This document shows, in pieces, positions 33,400 through 45,450 of a stretch of DNA of 64,000 bases. Within the stretch, counting starts at the first letter, position 1. Every line of letters begins with the position of its first letter. The stretch comes from Pseudocercospora fijiensis CIRAD86 (taxonomy: Eukaryota > Ascomycota > Dothideomycetes > Mycosphaerellales > Mycosphaerellaceae). The stretch lies in assembly GCF_000340215.1 (NCBI RefSeq), contig NW_006921532.1, positions 2,583,337 through 2,647,336 on the forward strand, written 5' to 3'. The notes beneath the pieces are model-generated. The model had not been told where the DNA came from. It did no database searches and saw nothing but the letters and a program-made list of their open reading frames with translations. A program made the position numbers and the translations under genes.

Positions 33400-34620
33400 G
33401 GGAGGACGAATAGAAAGTACTATATACTAGGGTAGAGGAGGTGCTAAAGGCGGAAGATAGAAGAACCCCTAAGAGGGCATATAGGATAATAATCTTAGAA
33501 CTCCTTAGAGGACTGAAAGCAATCTACAACTAGGCAAGCCACGTAATTACAAAAGTAGCTAATATAGTTGTAGCAAAGATTACGAAGAAACAATAGGAGA
33601 TAAGCCTAAACTACCGCACCTAGGCAGTAGTAGCTAGTTAGGAGGCGCTAAAACCCCCGAGGATAGTAGTTAGAGTCTATATTACGGACCTATAGGAGCA
33701 AAAGGAAATCTAAGGACTTATAGGGAAAGAGATTGTAGAAAGAATTGCAGTTAAAGAGGTAATTAGGGCTAGGAACGAAGGTAAAGGGGTAATCAAGCTG
33801 TTTATAGTATAAGAGTAGGACAAAAAGAAGCTAGAAACACAAAAAGAATAGACAACTAAGATAGGGAAAACAGTAAAGGTCTCCTAATAGCAATTTATAA
33901 TTATAGCCTATAGTATAATAAGAAGCTTTAAGGAAGAATAGGATATTAAGAGCCTATAGAGACAAAACTAAGCTATATACCTAGGCCTAAAGATTACAAA
34001 AGTGGCATAGATTAAAAGGAAGATCGAAGAGACTAAGAAGCAGTCTTCCCTAATTATCTAGGTAGGGAGTATAGAGCAAGCTAATATAGTGCTAGACTAG
34101 GGGTTGTTCTAGGACTTTAAAAGATTAGAAACAGAGATACATAGAAGCAACTATAGGATAATGCAGTGCTTCAAATGTTAACACTATAGACACTTAGTAG
34201 CTAAGTATATAAAGACAACTAACACCTGCTCCTATTATATAGGGGATTACTAGGTTAAAGAATGCAAAGTATATAAGGGAGAAGCAAGATGTATATACTA
34301 TACTAAAAGACACCCCTCTTAGGCGAAGGAATGCCTAGTAAGAATACAGGCAGCTAGGAAGGCAAAGGAAGCTAGAATCAATATACCAAAAAGATACACA
34401 ATAAGCTAGGGCAGCTAGGTATAGAAGCAACCTAGCTAAGTGCTATAAAAGAGGTCTAGACAAGATAATAGGTTCACATTTAGGGCCTTACTAGTATAAG
34501 AGAGTTACTAGCAACTAGGGAGACTAAGATACCTTAATATTATAGGACAGGAAGCAGGGCAGACAAAGCTTAGTCAAATATTAGTCTAAAGTAAGGGAAG
34601 ACTAAAGGAAAACTTACAGG
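33400..34620 (+). pseudogene. LINE ORF1 (gag-like, CCHC), RIP-inactivated
   Basis: This is a Lys/Glu-rich frame with coiled-coil-like stretches and degraded CCHC-type knuckles near 34160-34330. Several Cys residues and the spacing remain. It is expected to make the RNA-binding protein of the LINE. Stops are mostly TAG. Confidence 0.65.
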
Positions 34621-34669
34621 GAAATGATATAGATAAAACCTAATAAACATTGCAATATTACTAAACATT

Positions 34670-37600
34670 ATATAGTACAATATTAACAAGAGCAAAGACA
34701 AGGTACAGAGGAGCTTCCTTTAAGCACTAAACTTAAAAGAACATTACATTATTGCAATCTAAGAGCCCTAGCTCAACCTATATATAAAGAGACTAGCAAT
34801 AGTTAAAGACCTAAGATACTACCTAATTATCTATAACTAGGGAGCCCTAAGGACATATATTTACATTAGTAAGGAGATAGATATAGAAACCTAGTAGGCT
34901 ATACTATAGGAGGATAGGGACCTAACATTAGTTTAAATAGAGACATCCTAAGGTACACTCTAAGTCTACTGTATATATAACCTACTACTAGACTTAAGAA
35001 GCAGTACCTAACTAAAAACCCTAGAAAGACTACCTAGAGTTATCTAGGGGAATACCTACTAAATCCTACTTAGGGATTTCAACCTCTACTACCCCCTCTA
35101 AGGCTTAGACTTTACCCTAGCTTACTACTTCCTAGTAGGAAGACTGATCGACATATTAGAGAGGGAAGGAATAGAAATTGTTACCCTAAAGGGACTAATT
35201 ACCTAGGAGGTAAGAGGAAGTAGTAGTATACTAGACCTATACTTTGTATTATATTAGATTAGGAATAGGATTACAAGATATAGGGTCAACTAGGAACTAG
35301 AAGAATTATTAGACTACTTCCCGGTATAGATTAAGCTAAATGTCTAAGCTAGTTAGGAAAGGGAACTAGAGGAGAAGCTTAACTAGAAAGGTACCTAATA
35401 GGGCAGGATTAGGGAGGAACTAGAAAGGGACCTAAAACTAGAGGAACTCTTAACAAAGTACCTACTAAGGCTAGAGGACATTAATAAGGCAGTAGAAGAA
35501 CTAATAGGAATCCTAAAATAGGTAGCTAGAAAGCATACCCTAGTAAAGAAACATTTACTATACTAGCAACTATACTAGACTAGTAAGTGTATAAGGAAGG
35601 TTAAAGTAGCAAGGAAGGCTAGGAGGTAGTAGATATAAACCTATACCTAGGAAGCATAGGACAACTATAATAAAGCCTACTAGGAAAAGAAGATCTAGAT
35701 TAAGAAAGATAAGATGCAAGAATAGAGATCTATAATAGGAATAATTATAAAAAAACTAGAGGAGATATAGAGGATAGCTAAATAGGCAAGGAGACCTAAA
35801 CAGGATAAGGATATACTACTACAATTCCCGGACATTATAGACTAACAAGGACAAATGTAGACTACAATAGAAGGGAAAGCAAGAGCCCTAGGCTAATACT
35901 TCTTCTATAGAAAAGTATAAGCAGATCTATTAGATATAAAGGAGAAAGAACGAGAGACTCTACTACTAGGTATACTAAGAGACACCTAGGTTAAACCCGA
36001 AACTATTGAAAGGATCCTAAAGAAAGTTCTAGGCAATAAGGCACTAGGAGAAGACAAGATCTATAACAAACTTCTAAAAGCATATAGGAAGAGGCTAGCC
36101 CTAGCACTAGCTAATATCTTTTTATAAAGCCTAGCACTAGGACACTACCTAAGACTATTTAGGAAGTCCCTAATAGTAGTGCTAAGGAAGCCCTAAAAGG
36201 AAGACTATATACAGCTTAAGGCCTATAGACTAATAGCCCTACTTAATACAATAGGCAAGGTGCTAGAAAAAATTGTCGCTAAAAGGCTAATAACCTTTAC
36301 CGAGGAAAGGAATATCCTTCCTAAAGGCTAGATAGGAGGAAGAAAGAAGAGGTTAATACTAACAGCTATAGAACTAATTATAGAACAGATCAAATATATC
36401 TAGCACTATAGTTAAAACTAGGTAGCAACTCTCCTCTCCTTTAACATCTTAGGAGCCTTTAACAATGTCTCCTATAAAAGGCTCCTATATATACTTAAAC
36501 AGAAAGCTATACTAAACTAGATAGTCTAATTTATCTAGTCCTTCCTATAGGAAAGATTAATATAGCTTATTCTAGGCAAATTCAAATTAGACCTAATGCT
36601 AACTAAAAGGGGAATCCCCTAAGGATTAATACTCTCCCTAATCCTCTTCCTTATCTTTGTAGTAGACCTACTCCTACTCCTAGAATTAAAAAATATATTA
36701 GCATTAGGGTTTATAGATGATACAAACATCCTAGCCTAGTCTAAGATAATAGAAACAAACTGCAAGATCCTAGAAGAGAAGCACTAGGAGTATAAGAAAT
36801 AGGCAAGGAGGCATAGAGCAAAATTCGCCCTAGAAAAGTACTAGCTTATCTACTTTAGTAAGGCTAAATCAACCTATAATATAAAGCAATCAATTACTAT
36901 CTAAGGCTTTAAAACCTAACTATTAGCAGAGCTTAGAGTACTAGGGATCTAGCTAGATCCAAAACTGAATTAGGGACTATAAGTAAAGAAGGTAAAGCAG
37001 AGGGCAGATGCTAATATGCAATCCATTAATAGGCTTATAGCCTCTATATAGGGGGCTACGTTCGAGAAAGCCAAAGTCATATACAAAGCAATTGTTAAGC
37101 TAGCAATACTATATAGAGCATAGATATAGACAGCCTAGGAGAAAACACTAAAGAGGATTAAGCAACCAGTTAGCAGATCCTAAACCTAAAGCCTAAAGAA
37201 AATCCTAGGAGCATATAAAACTATACTAACAAGGGTAGTAGAAATAGAATTAGGGATCCTACTAGTCAAATAATACTTCAAGGGACTAAGACACCAATAT
37301 ATAGCAAAGACAATAGAATACCTAGCCTAACAGACTATCTAAAAGGCACTAGACAAGATAAAAGCCTAGTGCATTAAGACTAGGAGGCGAGACAGACTAC
37401 AAATAACTCCCTAGAAAGTTAAAGACCTAGAGCAATATAGAGTCTTAACAAGAGAAATGCTAGAGAAAGAGCTTTAGGGACTAAACGTAAGGCTAAAGGA
37501 AGATAAGCTAAAGGGAGAGAAACAAAGCCTAGTAGAATCAATTGCTAGATACCTATAGGAGTAGGAATAGAATAAAACATAAGTTAGACTAGGAACCCTA

Positions 37601-38040
37601 AAGGCACTAATCAAATTTGGTTAATACAACTACTAGCTCTATAAGGACCTAAATAGGGCCGAGGCAAGCCTAGCTATCTAAATCAGATCTAAACACATTA
37701 GACTTAGATCTTACCTGTTTAGAAGAAACGTCCTAGGAATTAAAAGCAGGGCTTACTAATGTAGCTACCAATCTTAGAACCCTAAGTATATACTACTAGT
37801 CTACCCTTAATAGTTAGAAAGTAGAAGTAATTAGAGACTAAAAGCAATAGAAAGGGAATACGATAAGCTAATTTAGAGCAAAGAAGACCTAAAGAGGATA
37901 GTAAAGTGGATTATCAAACAGGGATTTGTATAACAATTCGTACTAGCGAGGGAAACTAAGGAGTAGATAAGAAGGAGGGAAGAAGAGGGGGAAAGAAGGG
38001 CAGAGCAGTAGGCAAGGTAGTCAAAGGGTAACAACTATAA
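34670..38040 (+). pseudogene. LINE ORF2 (endonuclease and reverse transcriptase), RIP-inactivated
   Basis: An APE endonuclease domain (about 34680-35350), a reverse transcriptase (about 36150-36950, including KRGIP-x-GLILS and GFIDDTNIL) and a long C-terminal region follow in order. An RNase H domain is common in this clade, but I could not show it here. The frame is broken by many TAG/TAA stops. Confidence 0.75.
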
Positions 38041-38214
38041 CACTAGTGCACCCTAGAGGAAGGAAAACAAGGAAACGAGGAAGATTAATACTTATAAATA
38101 GGATAGGAGGGAGGTTTTTACTAACTAAGTTGGTTTCCTACCTAAAACAATATATAGAAACAGACCTGCATAGGCCGAAAGGCACTACAACAGGCAAATG
38201 AAATATCTATCTAT

Positions 38215-39119
38215 CTATATAGCTAGTGCCGCCTTTAAGACTTAGTATTAAGAAGGTGTTAGCGAGGCGCTATAGCTAGCTATAATTACACGACCTAATG
38301 CTTGCTATACTGCGGGCCTATTGTTACGATTCATCTCTAACCCGACTAAAGAATATTATACCGCACTCCTTTAGCTAATTAAGTACCTAGTAGGCACCCT
38401 TAACCGCGGTATGCGCTTCTAAGGCATATAGAACGATAAGCTAAACTTTGCTAGTTACTATAACGCCTTATAGGCTAACGATCTAGTTACCCGCCGCTTT
38501 ATAGGCGGCTTCTACTTTACTATTATAGGCGGACCTCTATTATATAAGTCCGGCCGCTAGACACTCGTTACACTGTTATTAACTAAAGCTAAGTATATTT
38601 AACTTACTATAGGGGCTAAGGAAGTAGTTGCCTTAGCTCGCTTATTAAAGGAGATTAGCTATAAGGGCTATATTCTCCTAGTAACACTCTACGAGGATAA
38701 TTAGTCCGCTATTGCTATTACTAAATCGACTACTATTAATAGCCGTACGAAGCATATAGATACTCGTGTTTATTACATTCGAGAGAAGATTGCTAATAGT
38801 ACTATTGTCGTCTAATAGGTTAGCATATATAATTAGATAGCCGATAGCTTTACTAAGCCGCTTAACAAGATTAAGCACGGCCGCTTTATTAAATAACTAA
38901 ACCTAGTAGATTGCAAGGCCGCTATTAAGAGCGCTGCAAAGCTAGCTACTAAGTACTAAGAAGAAAGGGCCTTTGTTTGCTTTATCTGTTTAACCTAAGA
39001 GTAGTCTAGTTAGTTTACCTGTTTCTGCTTACCTAATACCCCTGTTTGCTTTGCTAACTAAATAGCTATTGTGTTTAGTTTGCTTTATTCTATAGCGATA
39101 TGTACGTGCTAAGGGGGTA
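38215..39119 (+). pseudogene. Copia pol of N1, second part (end of RT and RNase H)
   Basis: The frame continues after the LINE with the RT connection and RNase H. It ends near IREKIANSTIVV and SFTKPLNKIKHGRF (about 38760-38890), the usual Copia C-terminus. A polypurine tract AAGGGGGTA directly precedes the 3' LTR. Confidence 0.85.
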
Positions 39120-39245
39120 ACTTAGAGTATATGTCTAGGTATTAGGGTCTATTACGTGCCTAATGCCTAAGGCTGCAACTGCCGCACTTTATCTTTAGAC
39201 TTTCCGTAGATAGTCCTTCTTCTAAATATATTAGTTACATTAAGT
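39120..39245 (+). repeat. 3' LTR of N1
   Basis: It is 126 bp, begins ACTTAGAG, ends CATTAAGT, and is followed by the TATTA duplication and the resumed pol of O. Confidence 0.93.
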
Positions 39246-41641
39246 TATTATGCCGGCTCTGTTTAATTCTATAAGCAACGAGGCTCCGTTACTAGCCGAC
39301 GCCGCTAGTATAGTCTAGCAGCTTCTAGCCTAGTAAGAAGAGCCTCCGGACGGACCTGCTTAGCAAATGCCTAATAAGGTCGCTAGTCCGCTACCGCTCG
39401 ACGATAACCTTCTAGACGTTTAACTACTAACTTTAAGTAATAAAGATAGCTTTTAGTTAGCCGAGGAAGAACTAGTATACAATCCTTATACTAAGAAGAG
39501 CGAGCCTAGCTAGTTACCGGAGTTTAAGCGACTAAATGCTATAGGCGCTCGTTTAATACGTACTACTCGAAGTAATAAGTTAGTACGAGAGCTATTACGT
39601 AGATACCTAGCCGATGCTAGTATTAATCGATTAACTCGCCGTAGCCTAGCTAATATACTAATAGCCTATATAAAGGGCTTTATAGCTGCCTGCTATATTG
39701 CTAAGTAGAGCGATATAGAAGATACTATTCCTATTCCGAAGAGCTACAAGGAGGCGACTTAGTTACTATATTAGCTATAATAGAAGGAAGCCTATAAGGC
39801 TAAATACAAGTCGCTAATCGACAACTATACGTAGGTATACGTTTCTCGACTAGAAGTACCTAGAGGTCGCAAGGTTGTCTGTAGCCGATAGGTATTTACT
39901 ATTAAGCGTAACGCTAATAGCAAGGTAAGCCGGTTTAAGGCTCGATAGGTCGTCCGTAGTTTTATATAGGTTAAAGGACAGGACTATAATAAGACCTATA
40001 CGGCTATAGCTAAGCCGTCTACGCTACGAGCGCTATTTGTACTAATCGCTTATTACGACCTAGAGGCTAAGCAGTACGATATTCTAACGGCCTTCCTTAA
40101 TGCGCTTATCGGTAATAAGCATAAGATCTACGTTAAACAGCTATACGGCTTTAAAGACCGTAGTAGTAAGGGCATGGTTTGCCTGCTACTAAAGGCCCTA
40201 TATAGTCTAAAGCAGTTACTAATACTATAGTATAAAGAGCTTCGGAAGTACTTAAAGAGCCTAGACTTTATTCTAATAATGTCCGACGTCTGTATATTTA
40301 AGCACGTTATTAGCGGCTCTATTATTGTTATCTACGTAGATAATATAATTATTATCGCCTATACTCTATTAGCACTAGAGGCAGTTACTTAGTTGCTAAA
40401 GGACCGTTTTAATATATAAGAGCTAGGCGACCTGCACTACTATCTTAGTATACGGATTATTCGTAACCGCGATTAGCGTACTATTTACGTCGTTTAAGAT
40501 GCCTATTTAAATAGGCTTAGTAAGAAATATAGTATACGTAGCCGTGTCGGTCTAGCTACTCTAATAGTACCTCGCTATATTAAGACGTCTATTTAACGCG
40601 TACCTAAGGGCTATATAGCTAGTACCGCCTTTAAGACTTAGTATTAAGAAGGTGTTAGCGAGGCGCTATAGCTAGCTATAATTACACGACCTAATGCTTG
40701 CTACACTATAGGCCTATTATTACGATACATTTCTAACCCGACTAAGGAATACTATACCGCACTTCTTTAGCTTATTAAGTACCTAGTTAGCACTCTAAGC
40801 CGTAGTCTGTGTTTCTAAGGTATATAGAGTAAGGATAAGCTTAATCTAGCTAGTTACTATAATGCCTTATAGGCTAACGATCTAGTTACTTGCCGCTCTA
40901 TAGGCGGCTTCTACTTTACACTCGCTAGTAGACTGCTACTATATAAGTTAGGACGCTAGACCTTAGTTACTCTATCGTCTATAGAAGCTAAGTATATTTA
41001 GTTAACAACTAGCGCTAAGGAAGCCGTTGCTTTAGCTCGGTTACTATAAGAGATTAGTTACAAGGGTACTATTAAGCCTGTTACGCTCTACGAGGACAAT
41101 TAGTCTACTATCGCTATTACTAAGTCTACTATTAATAGCTATATAAAGCATATAGATACTCGTATCTACTATATTCGAGAGAAGATTGCTAATAGTACTA
41201 TTATCGTCTAATAGGTTAGCATATACGATTAGATAGCCGATAGCTTTACTAAGCCGCTTAATAAGATTAAGCACGGCCGCTTTATTAAATAACTAAACCT
41301 AGTAGATTATAAGGCCGCTATTAAGAGCGCTATAAAACTAGCTACTAAATACTAAGAAGAAAGGGTCTTTGTTTGCTTTATCTATATAACCTAAGAGTAG
41401 TCTAGTTTGTTTACCTGTTTCTGCTTACCTAATACCCCTATTTGCTTTGCTAACTAAATAGCTATTGTATTTGGTTTGCTTTATTCTATAGCGATATACA
41501 CGTACTAAGGGGGTAACTTGGAGTGTATGTCTAGGTGTCAGGGTCCATTACGTGCCTGATGCCTGAGGCTGCAACTGCCGCACTTCATCTTTGGACTTTC
41601 CGTAGATAGTCCTTCTTCTGAATACATCAGTTACATCAAGT
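39246..41641 (+). mobile_element. Outer Copia element O, right part (RT, RNase H, 3' LTR)
   Basis: After the TATTA duplication, O resumes with the integrase-RT linker (PALFNSISNEA-like), reverse transcriptase (about 39850-40520, VIYVDNIIIIA near 40330, with D-to-N in the second catalytic Asp), RNase H and the C-terminal FTKPLNKIKHGRF segment (about 41235-41290). A polypurine tract leads to the 3' LTR. Right of it the sequence changes at once to normal host composition. Confidence 0.9.
41516..41641 (+). repeat. 3' LTR of O, not RIP-mutated
   Basis: It is 126 bp, beginning ACTTGGAGTG and ending ACATCAAGT. Unlike all other copies it keeps its CpA and TpG dinucleotides, so it serves as the unmutated reference for the family. 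It marks the border between repeat block and euchromatin. Confidence 0.93.
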
Positions 41642-42620
41642 GCAGACACTTCCATTTGTGCATTATCGCTTCTTCGTGAAATTCTCACGGATGCCTCCAC
41701 CCGTCCGCATCATGTAGACGGGTAGCTGTGGGCACTGGGCAACAGCAGACGCTTGGGACGATGAACTTATGAAGGCAATGAATGGGTAATGTCGCTGGAG
41801 TGCGGTACGCGCGTGCAAGTGGGCAGGTTAAGGCTCCTCCCCCCTAGCACTGACGTTGTCGTACAGCAGGCGAGCTTCGATGCATTCCCGCATTATTCCG
41901 CCGAGTGCAGTCTGCCAGTGAGGCAAGCTGCCTGAGCCTGAGCCTGAGCCTGCCTGGCCTCTACCTTGCACTTCACGCGTGGGATGCTGGATGGAGGTTC
42001 ATGAATCGTGTACCGTTCATAGGCATAGGCCTGTTTGCCATTCTTTCATTCACGCAGCCAGCTCCTGCTCCAGCTCGGGTAGCTGGCATTATTACCTTAC
42101 CGTATTTTACTGCTCGCATCCACATCCACATCCTCATGCACATCCATAGCTGCGATCGGTTTGTACTGTATGAAGCATTGCGAACGCTACCGGGCCCTCT
42201 CAATAATAGCTTCGGCGGTCGCGCTAGCTAGCTGGCTAGTTCAGTAGGGCTCAAGCAACAGCCGGCGGGACCATCAAGTTAGTTCTACTACCACTCCTCC
42301 CACCATCGCCTCTGGCACTGGCACTGGCACTGGCACCAACTACCTACCCTGCGCTGCCCTCTGCCCTCTGCCCTCTGCCCTCTGCCATCCGACTACCGGC
42401 ACGCGGTCTGCCTCGGGCTCGCACCGGCTCGGGCTCGGGCTCGTCTTTGTTCTTACCAATCCCATCCATACCGCACACGTGCTGTCCGCCGTGCCAGACC
42501 ACCACCACCTCACCACACCACTACCACCATCATCCACCGCTCAGCAGCGGCCTGGCGCATTGCACGCACCGCACCGCACCGCACCGCACCGCACCGCACC
42601 GCACCGCGCCGCATTTCTGT
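41642..42620 (+). promoter_or_regulatory. areA upstream region with short tandem repeats
   Basis: No gene is supported here. It holds short tandem repeats: CTGAGC at about 41932-41955, CTGGCA at about 42311-42335, CTGCCCT at about 42353-42386, a CGGGCT tract at about 42415-42444, and eight GCACC units at 42566-42605, ending 15 bases before the chosen areA start. It is probably the areA promoter and leader. One TTATCG (CGATAA on the other strand) near 41663 fits the HGATAR site bound by AreA itself, but one site is weak evidence. Confidence 0.5.
42566..42605 (+). repeat. GCACC pentanucleotide microsatellite (8 units)
   Basis: Eight perfect GCACC units lie just before the areA start codon. If translation began at the in-frame ATG 42447 they would be read as a His-Arg-Thr-Ala-Pro repeat; otherwise they are leader sequence. 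Confidence 0.95.
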
Positions 42621-45450
42621 ATGTCTCACGGAGACGAGGAGGAGCGTGGGGGCACTCTTGTCGCTTTGCACTCTGATGCTCTCTCCGACGACTCCATCGA
42701 CGCATGCTTTCCCGAGTCCCGCTACGACAGCTCGGCAACCTCCGCCTCCGCCACCTCCAGCGCTCTAGCCTCGCTCACGTCGCAGTCCACCCTCGACACT
42801 CTATCTACAACGCTGGACCTGTCGCCCAACGAGAAGGAGACCCGCAAGGGCCTCCTGCGCCAGTCGTTCTTTGAACCCTTCAAGGACGATGCGAGTGCCC
42901 TCGACGCCGACAGTCCCGAGGAAATGCAAAAGCAAGATCCACTGGCCACGCAGATATGGAAGCTCTATCACAAGACCAAGGGCCAGCTGCCCAACTCTGA
43001 ACGCCTCGAGAACCTCAGCTGGCGTATGATGTCCATGAACCTGCGTAGGAAAGAACTCGAAAGGCAAGGGTATGTCATTTGATATCTGTGTGCATGTATG
43101 CGTGCGGGCTTGCGGCTAACGTTTTGGCATCAGACGACTCACTGACCTCCCTCTCCGTGCTCAAAACGCGCCCAGTGGTATTGCGCAGCTTCGCAAATCC
43201 TCTGAGCAAGCGAGCCAAAACCAGTCCAAGACTGCGCATGAAGATCCCATGAACCTGGACGAATTCCTCGTCCCATCATCGATAGGTACACCCGCAGGCG
43301 TATCACCCACACCATCAGGAAGTCTGGCCGAAGCAGAGCCCTCCTCCACATCCACTTCTCTCTCCGCCATTCCGATCAAGCAGCACCAGCGCATTCAGGC
43401 CGAGGAGTTGTCCCTTGCGCGAGCGTCTGCACCCTCCGTCCCACCGCTGGCCCAGGACCGCCAGCACTTTGAGTTCGGATACGTACAGAAGCACGTGCGT
43501 AAGACAAGCATTGACGAGCGAAGGGTGTGTCAAATCGTCTTCGCATATACTATACCATACTAACTTTGCTAGCCTCCCAAGCGACGAGCTGAAGCATCCC
43601 CGCAAGTGCCGCCGGTCAACAATAGCACCATGGAGGCTTGCGACCATGCTACTGGCCTTCATGATTACTCTCTTGACTCGCACGTCACTGCTGCTCCCCA
43701 AGCACAGCACCCACCCATACCCTTCGACCTGGACACCTTCAACCTCGACAATGACCCGATTTTGGATTCGGCCGGACCAATGACGCAGAACTTCACATTC
43801 TCTCCTGTAGGCTCGCCCATGATGTCTACGAGAGGCTTCAATCATCTCTACAGCACAGCTATGCCACCACCGCAGAGTGCATCAACTTTTCAGTCACCTT
43901 CTGGTTCCGCATATCCGTCTACCGCCTCCACTCCACAGCCCATCCCAGAAGGCGAGCAGATGTTCTTTGGCAACCAACTGCATCCCACTCACTCAGTCCC
44001 GACATTCCAGCAGCACCATCAGCAAGCCCAACATAATAATTCACAGCCGCAGTTTATGTTCAATCCCAGCAGCGACTCCATGTTTAGCGCAATCTCAGCA
44101 AGTGCACCGTCACACGGGTTTCAGCAACCTACCTTCCAAATGCCTGGCCATCTGGATACTACTAATATCATGCATCAACACTTCCAGCCTTCAAGTATGC
44201 CCATGTCTAGACCTGAGGGCATGTTCTCATTCGGTGGAGATGGTGACGAGGAAGACGACGACCAAACGTTCTCGGATGGCAACTTCATGATGCCGCACGG
44301 TCTCTCGCCTGAAGACGCAAATTTTGATTTGCACGGTAGCTATCACATGTCAAACCAGTTTGGCTCGTCGAGTGCGCGATTTGGTGGTTCGAGCAGGAAG
44401 GGCGTGCAGATCGGAGGTGCTGAAATGGTTCCGTCACCGCAAGGCTGGGACCACGGCGGAATAAACAGAGGACATGGGTCGGCGGCTTCAGTGAGCGAGA
44501 TCCGCAATCGAGGAGGCGATCCAAGAACTCGCAAAATACCTCGCACGACATCCACACCAAACACTGTGGGTATGGCGACTGGCATGTTCTCCATCCGGAC
44601 ACAGTCATCCCCTTCGTCACCGCCCGAGTCTGGCTTCAACTCTGCCGTTCCTTCACGACCTGGCAGTCCCAGACTTGGCGGCGACAACAGCGGGGTACCA
44701 ACCACGTGCACCAATTGCTTTACGCAGACTACACCTCTATGGCGAAGGAATCCGGAAGGACATCCGTTGTGCAACGCGTGTGGTCTTTTTCTGAAGCTGC
44801 ACGGCGTCGTGAGACCGCTTAGTCTGAAGACAGATGTTATCAAGAAGCGAAATCGAGGAAGTGGCAACTCTGTCCCCGTCGGTACCTCGAGATCGAAGAA
44901 AGCTGCCAGTCGGAAGAACTCTGTCGCGCAACCTGGCTCGGGTCAAGCATCGTCGGGCAAGAACGTTGCGAACGAGTCGGATTCGCCTAAGTCTGGAGGA
45001 GGCTCTCCTGCCAACACACCCACCAGCTCTGGACCAGCTGAGAAGCCCGTCAAGACGGTCGTGCCTATCGCACCTGGTCCACCTAAGCCTGTGACACAAG
45101 CACCACAGAGCGCACCAACTCGACAAGTTGCACCAAGGCGCGCACGAAGGCAGAGCCGCGCCAGCAATACACTGAATCAGGGAGACGCTGAAATGATGGA
45201 CGCAGACGATGTGATCAGCAATCCTGGAAGCAAAGCATACAGAGATGACTCGCAAACTCCTCAATTTGCTTCTAACACCACTGCCATGAAACCAAACGTG
45301 CCCTCGATGCACGCTCCGATGGTTCCTGCAGGTGGCGGCCCTGTAGGAAATCAAGCAGGAAACGGACAATCGAACGGACCACCGCCTGGAATCCCGCCGT
45401 CCATGATGACAGGACCACAGGAGTGGGAGTGGCTCACCATGAGCTTGTAA
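42621..45450 (+). CDS. areA: GATA-type nitrogen regulator AreA
   Basis: AreA activates nitrogen-catabolism genes in the nucleus when ammonium and glutamine are scarce. Three exons are 42621-43069, 43134-43524 and 43573-45450, giving 905 residues. The N-terminal region has [19 protein letters not shown] and [12 protein letters not shown], conserved in fungal AreA proteins. [11 protein letters not shown] is joined to PPKRRAE across intron 2. A single C-x2-C-x17-C-x2-C GATA finger (residues 659-683, CTNC to CNAC) is followed by a basic tail. The extreme C-terminus EWEWLTMSL is the conserved motif that contacts the corepressor NmrA. I chose ATG 42621; an in-frame ATG at 42447 would add a repeat-rich leader peptide. 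Both introns are GT-AG and short. Confidence 0.95.

Larger units (their letters stand above)
33340..38214 (+). mobile_element. Tad1-like LINE retrotransposon, 4.9 kb, RIP-inactivated
   Basis: The element is inserted in N1 pol with a 13-bp duplication CTATATAGCTAGT (33327-33339 and 38215-38227). It has no LTRs and ends in an ATCT-type short repeat, typical of a LINE tail. The first frame (about 33400-34600) has zinc-knuckle-like segments (QCFKC and CSYYIGDY near 34170-34240). The second has an APE-type endonuclease start (NKSKDKV, then an EP-x-LN box near 34770) and a reverse transcriptase at about 36200-36900 with the FIDDTNILA box near 36720. Fungal Tad1-clade LINEs have this order. Confidence 0.88.
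11434..39245 (+). mobile_element. Copia element N1, complete with both LTRs, split by N2 and a LINE
   Basis: N1 has a 5' LTR (11434-11559), primer site (11560-11573), gag to 12862, then pol at 30468-33339 and 38215-39119, then 3' LTR (39120-39245). It is inserted in O with a perfect 5-bp duplication TATTA (11429-11433 and 39246-39250). The intact site in N1's own pol, at about 31946, reads CATTA in the same context. N1 is itself split by reverse copy N2 inside a CCCCG/GGGG site and by a LINE near its RT/RNase H boundary. All coding parts carry RIP stops. Confidence 0.92.

Noticed and set aside
42447..42620. Upstream in-frame ATG of areA giving a His-Arg-Thr-Ala-Pro repeat
   Set aside because: The encoded part is low complexity and unlike AreA N-termini; kept only as an alternative start.
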